A stretch of DNA of 64,000 bases, taken from assembly GCA_048267965.1 (NCBI GenBank), contig JBLWWK010000004.1:169641-233640 (forward strand), written 5' to 3'. The position numbers were made by a program, and so were the translations under genes. Below, piece after piece: positions 61,421-64,000 of the stretch. Every line of letters begins with the position of its first letter. The stretch's first letter is position 1. This stretch comes from GCA-2705995 sp048267965. GTDB lineage: Bacteria; Bacteroidota; Bacteroidia; Flavobacteriales_G; Salibacteraceae. Below the pieces are notes generated by a model. It made no database searches and had not been told where the DNA came from. It saw only the letters and a program-made list of their open reading frames with translations.

Positions 61421-63067
61421 ATGCGTTTAGAAAAGGTGAATTTTATCCAAACCAATAGTTGGAAAGACCTTCAAGCTCATTTTTCTTCTATCCACGATAT
61501 TCACATGAAACAGTGGTTTCGTGAAAATCCCAATCGTTTTGAAGAATTGAGTGTAAAATGGGGAGAATTTCTTTTCGATTTTTCTAAACATCGCGTAACA
61601 CCACACACTTTTTCTTTACTCGAAAAACTAGCTGTAGAATGCGGTTTACCAGCTGCCATCGAAGCACAGTTTACAGGAGAAAAAATCAACGAAACCGAAA
61701 AAAGAGCTGTTTTACACACCGCCTTAAGAAACCGATCGAATACTCCTGTTTTTGTAGAAGGAACCGATATAATGCCCAATGTAAATAAGGTATTAGATCA
61801 GATGAAACGGTTTACCGAACAAATACTCTCAGGAGAATGGAAAGGCTTCTCAGGAAAACCCATCACGGATGTGGTAAACATAGGAATAGGCGGCTCAGAT
61901 TTAGGTCCGGTAATGGTAACCGAAGCATTAAAGCATTACAAAACGCATCTTACGGTTCATTTTGTGAGCAATGTAGACGGAACGCACATTGCCGAAGTTT
62001 TGAAAAAAATCAATCCTGAAACTACTCTTTTTATTATTGCATCTAAAACATTTACAACTCAAGAAACCATGACGAATGCGCATTCAGCGCGAGATTGGTT
62101 CCTACAGTTTGCTAACGGAAAAGAAGATATTGCCCAACAGTTTGTTGCTTTATCTACCAACCAGCAAGGGGTGCAAGAATTTGGAATCGACACTAAAAAC
62201 ATGTTTGCCTTTTGGGATTGGGTAGGCGGAAGATACTCGTTGTGGTCGGCCATTGGTTTATCTATTTCGCTTGCCATCGGTTTCGAAAATTTTGAGCAAC
62301 TTTTAGAAGGAGCCCATGCTGCCGACAACCATTTTAGGGAAGAAAAAGAAAAGAGTATACCCGCTAAAATGGCTCTTTTAGGAATTTGGTACAACAACCT
62401 TTTCGAGGCAGAAACGCATGCTTTGTTGCCTTACGATCAATATTTACATCGTTTTGCGGCCTATTTTCAGCAAGGCGACATGGAAAGTAACGGTAAATCG
62501 GTAGATCGCAACCAGAAAAAGGTAAATTACTCAACCGGATCAATAGTTTGGGGCGAACCAGGCACCAACGGTCAACATGCATTTTACCAGTTAATTCATC
62601 AGGGCACAAAATTAATTCCTTGCGATTTTATTGCACCAGCGCAATCGTTAAATCCACTTGGAGATCACCACGTAAAATTGCTTTCTAATTTCTTTGCGCA
62701 AACCGAAGCGTTAATGAACGGAAAAACCGAAGAAGCCGTCAAAAAAGAACTTTCAGAAAGTGGAAAAACCGAAGCAGAAATAGAAGACTTACTTCCGTTT
62801 AAGGTATTCGAAGGCAACCGCCCATCCACTTCTATATTATTGAAGCGAATCACCCCGCACACATTAGGTTCGTTAGTAGCGTTTTATGAGCACAAAATAT
62901 TTGTACAAGGCGTAATTTGGAATATTTATTCTTACGATCAATGGGGCGTAGAACTCGGTAAACAACTTGCTAAGAGTATATTACCAGAATTGGTAGGAAC
63001 CGATCCCGTACATTCTCACGATTCTTCTACCAATGGTTTAATTAACCAGTTTTTAGATTGGAAATAA
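61421..63067 (+). CDS. pgi: Glucose-6-phosphate isomerase
   Basis: A 548-residue phosphoglucose isomerase interconverting glucose 6-phosphate and fructose 6-phosphate. The sugar-binding VNIGIGGSDLGPVMVTEAL, the segment IASKTFTTQETM, the catalytic glutamate region WGEPGTNGQHAFYQLIHQG and the C-terminal signature YDQWGVELGKQLAKS are intact. Length is standard for the E. coli-type enzyme. Two GTAGGAACC motifs occur, one on each strand, at 62097 and 62993. Confidence 0.98.
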   Translation: MRLEKVNFIQTNSWKDLQAHFSSIHDIHMKQWFRENPNRFEELSVKWGEFLFDFSKHRVTPHTFSLLEKLAVECGLPAAIEAQFTGEKINETEKRAVLHTALRNRSNTPVFVEGTDIMPNVNKVLDQMKRFTEQILSGEWKGFSGKPITDVVNIGIGGSDLGPVMVTEALKHYKTHLTVHFVSNVDGTHIAEVLKKINPETTLFIIASKTFTTQETMTNAHSARDWFLQFANGKEDIAQQFVALSTNQQGVQEFGIDTKNMFAFWDWVGGRYSLWSAIGLSISLAIGFENFEQLLEGAHAADNHFREEKEKSIPAKMALLGIWYNNLFEAETHALLPYDQYLHRFAAYFQQGDMESNGKSVDRNQKKVNYSTGSIVWGEPGTNGQHAFYQLIHQGTKLIPCDFIAPAQSLNPLGDHHVKLLSNFFAQTEALMNGKTEEAVKKELSESGKTEAEIEDLLPFKVFEGNRPSTSILLKRITPHTLGSLVAFYEHKIFVQGVIWNIYSYDQWGVELGKQLAKSILPELVGTDPVHSHDSSTNGLINQFLDWK

Positions 63068-63097
63068 GTGAATTTCTTCTTTCTTCATCTTTCACGA

Positions 63098-63398
63098 AGA
63101 ATCCAACCCAGAATCCTTAAAAACTGAATTCGTTGTCAAAACGAATACCTGAATCATAAGGCAGTGTAGGTAACCCAAAAGAAAAATTTTACCACTTTTT
63201 TTGAGGAGAAAAAAAGTTCCAAAAAACTCCTTGTGCTTTTGGAGGTGATTTTTTTCCGCTACGCTTCAAAAACCATGTTATTTGCTCCACCTACGTGCTT
63301 TGATTTTTTGAACAAAAATCGCAACTGCGGTGGCAAAAACATCTATCACTGCCAAAAGTCACAGCATCCGATTTTCAATCGAATTTTGATTTGAGCAC
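63098..63398. repeat. Tail repeat unit 1 (A-spacer-B)
   Basis: Element A spans 63098-63178 and element B 63284-63398, separated by a spacer rich in T runs and different from that of unit 2. Confidence 0.75.
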
Positions 63399-63444
63399 TT
63401 TTTGTTTCTCTAAAGCTAAATTGAATGTTTTTCATCCTTTTCAG

Positions 63445-63821
63445 AGAATCTAACTCAGAATCCGTAAAAACCTGAATTCGTTCTCAAAACGAATACCTGA
63501 ATCATAAGGCAGTGTAGGCAGCCCAAAACGTTAAGAAATCGCGAAGCCTTGGAGCGATTTTAGTTTTGGTGCTGCCGGTGCGTAGCAACACCTTTTTATG
63601 ATTCTTGAACTTTTGTTTCTTTTGGTTCAAGCCAAAAGAAATTAAAAACAAATTCTTCGCTTTTTCCACCGCACTAGCTGGCTCAACAACTTCCCAAGTT
63701 GTTGCCCTGCTCCACCTACGTGCTTTGATTTTTTCCAAAAATCGCAACTACGGTGGCAAAAACATCTATCACTGACAAAAGTCACAGCATTCGATTTCCA
63801 ATCGAATTTTGATTTGAGCAC
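63445..63821. repeat. Tail repeat unit 2 (A-spacer-B) with hairpins
   Basis: Element A spans 63445-63525 and B 63709-63821. The longer spacer holds two perfect hairpins: TTTCTTTTGG/CCAAAAGAAA with stems at 63616-63625 and 63632-63641, and CAACAACTT/AAGTTGTTG at 63684-63692 and 63696-63704. Confidence 0.75.
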
Positions 63822-64000
63822 CTTACGTTTTTCAACAATCAGATTAAATAATTTTCATTCTTTTCAAAGAATCTAACATAGAATCCGTAAAAACCCTATC
63901 AAGTCGTTAGACTTGAACTTTTTGGCATCGGATGGTTTTGGTAGAAATACCAGAGAGCGCAGCGTAACCGAACACGCTGTTTGAGCTCAGGCATCGGCTT

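Larger units (their letters stand above)
413..63001. repeat. Dispersed 9-mer motif GTAGGAACC (33 exact copies)
   Basis: Exact copies on plus start at 1355, 3599, 7228, 11989, 25153, 28852, 31133, 36025, 45562, 45982, 50969, 53931, 55954, 59856 and 62993. Copies on minus (GGTTCCTAC on plus) start at 413, 1581, 2998, 7331, 13168, 15744, 18990, 22146, 22289, 27001, 31577, 41951, 42724, 48919, 52623, 52869, 55809 and 62097. Five are intergenic and 28 coding. Sense copies read Val-Gly-Thr (16). Antisense copies use three frames, read as Val-Pro-Thr (5), Gly-Ser-Tyr (4) or Phe-Leu (3). About half are followed by G, giving GTAGGAACCG. One-base variants such as GAAGGAACC and GTAGGAACG are also frequent. 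Counts were made by eye and may be off by one or two. Confidence 0.9.
63068..64000. other. Non-coding tail with imperfect tandem repeats
   Basis: No gene is supported over 930 bp. Element A, with the core CATAAGGCAGTGTAGG, lies at 63098-63178 and 63445-63525 and is cut short at 63868-63898. Element B, with CTACGTGCTTTGATTTTTT, lies at 63284-63398 and 63709-63821. Each A is followed by B, then a roughly 50-bp AT-rich stretch, so the unit repeats with a step of about 347 then 423 bp. The last 100 bases, with AGAGAGCGCAGCG, look like the start of another repeat type. Confidence 0.75.

Noticed and set aside
413..63001. GTAGGAACC as a side effect of Val-Gly-Thr codon choice
   Set aside because: Twelve coding copies are antisense in three different frames and five are intergenic, so a tripeptide preference cannot account for them.
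63502..63747. Minus-strand 81-codon open frame in the tail
   Set aside because: It runs through the repeat unit and its hairpins, has low-complexity content, and is not kept in the other repeat copy.
1..64000. Insertion sequences, prophage, defence systems or CRISPR arrays
   Set aside because: No transposase, integrase, phage, restriction or Cas-like protein and no regularly spaced repeat array was seen.

Overview
The window looks like part of a chromosome from a Flavobacteriales-type member of the Bacteroidota. Signs of this are type IX secretion/gliding genes (PorW/SprE, PorZ, a PorG-like barrel), DUF4175 and DUF6168-like genes, an ATP synthase cluster without the beta and epsilon genes, and promoters that repeatedly match the Bacteroidota -7 box TAnnTTTG. 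No rRNA, CRISPR array, prophage or transposase was seen. Most of the content is ordinary housekeeping.

Layout. 1-1.3 kb: a minus-strand secreted beta-propeller gene cut by the window edge, resembling the B12-binding protein BtuG, behind a cobalamin riboswitch. 1.7-8.8 kb: a fumarylacetoacetase-family hydrolase, a TetR regulator divergent from an alpha/beta hydrolase, an OhrR-Ohr-nitroreductase peroxide-stress operon with a well-formed operator-promoter, a TlpA-like lipoprotein and a BI-1 membrane protein. 8.8-13.1 kb: dUTPase, a flippase, an enoyl-CoA hydratase and an NtrY-like kinase. 13.3-22.2 kb: PorW/SprE, then bactofilin, AtpZ, a DUF6168-like protein and atpB-E-F-H-A-G, all on the minus strand. 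22.3-28.1 kb: M23 peptidase, RNase HI, M1 aminopeptidase, a biotin carrier, a PfkB kinase and tRNA-Asn. 28.6-37.4 kb: RecO, PorZ, MnmG, YbeY and a DUF4175 protein, with parS-like sites around MnmG. 37.5-42.6 kb: PorG-like barrel, GltX, FolB, tRNA-Cys, a thioredoxin-fold protein and an NdpA-like protein. 42.6-48.2 kb: a three-gene RND efflux operon. 48.3-59.3 kb: a DUF6069-like protein, PBP1C with its alpha-2-macroglobulin partner, an NlpC/P60 peptidase and a MORN-repeat protein. 59.8-63.1 kb: RpiB, TerC and Pgi. 63.1-64 kb: non-coding, with imperfect tandem repeats.

The most unusual signal is not a gene. The 9-mer GTAGGAACC occurs 33 times exactly (15 on +, 18 on -) in 64 kb, where base composition predicts fewer than one copy. 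It is found in many unrelated genes, in several reading frames on both strands, and in intergenic DNA including a terminator stem. It behaves like a dispersed genomic signal such as an uptake sequence, a Chi-like site or a protein-binding site. Secondary points of interest are the parS-like palindromes beside mnmG, the riboswitch-controlled BtuG-like gene, an element shared between two distant intergenic regions, and the terminal repeats.
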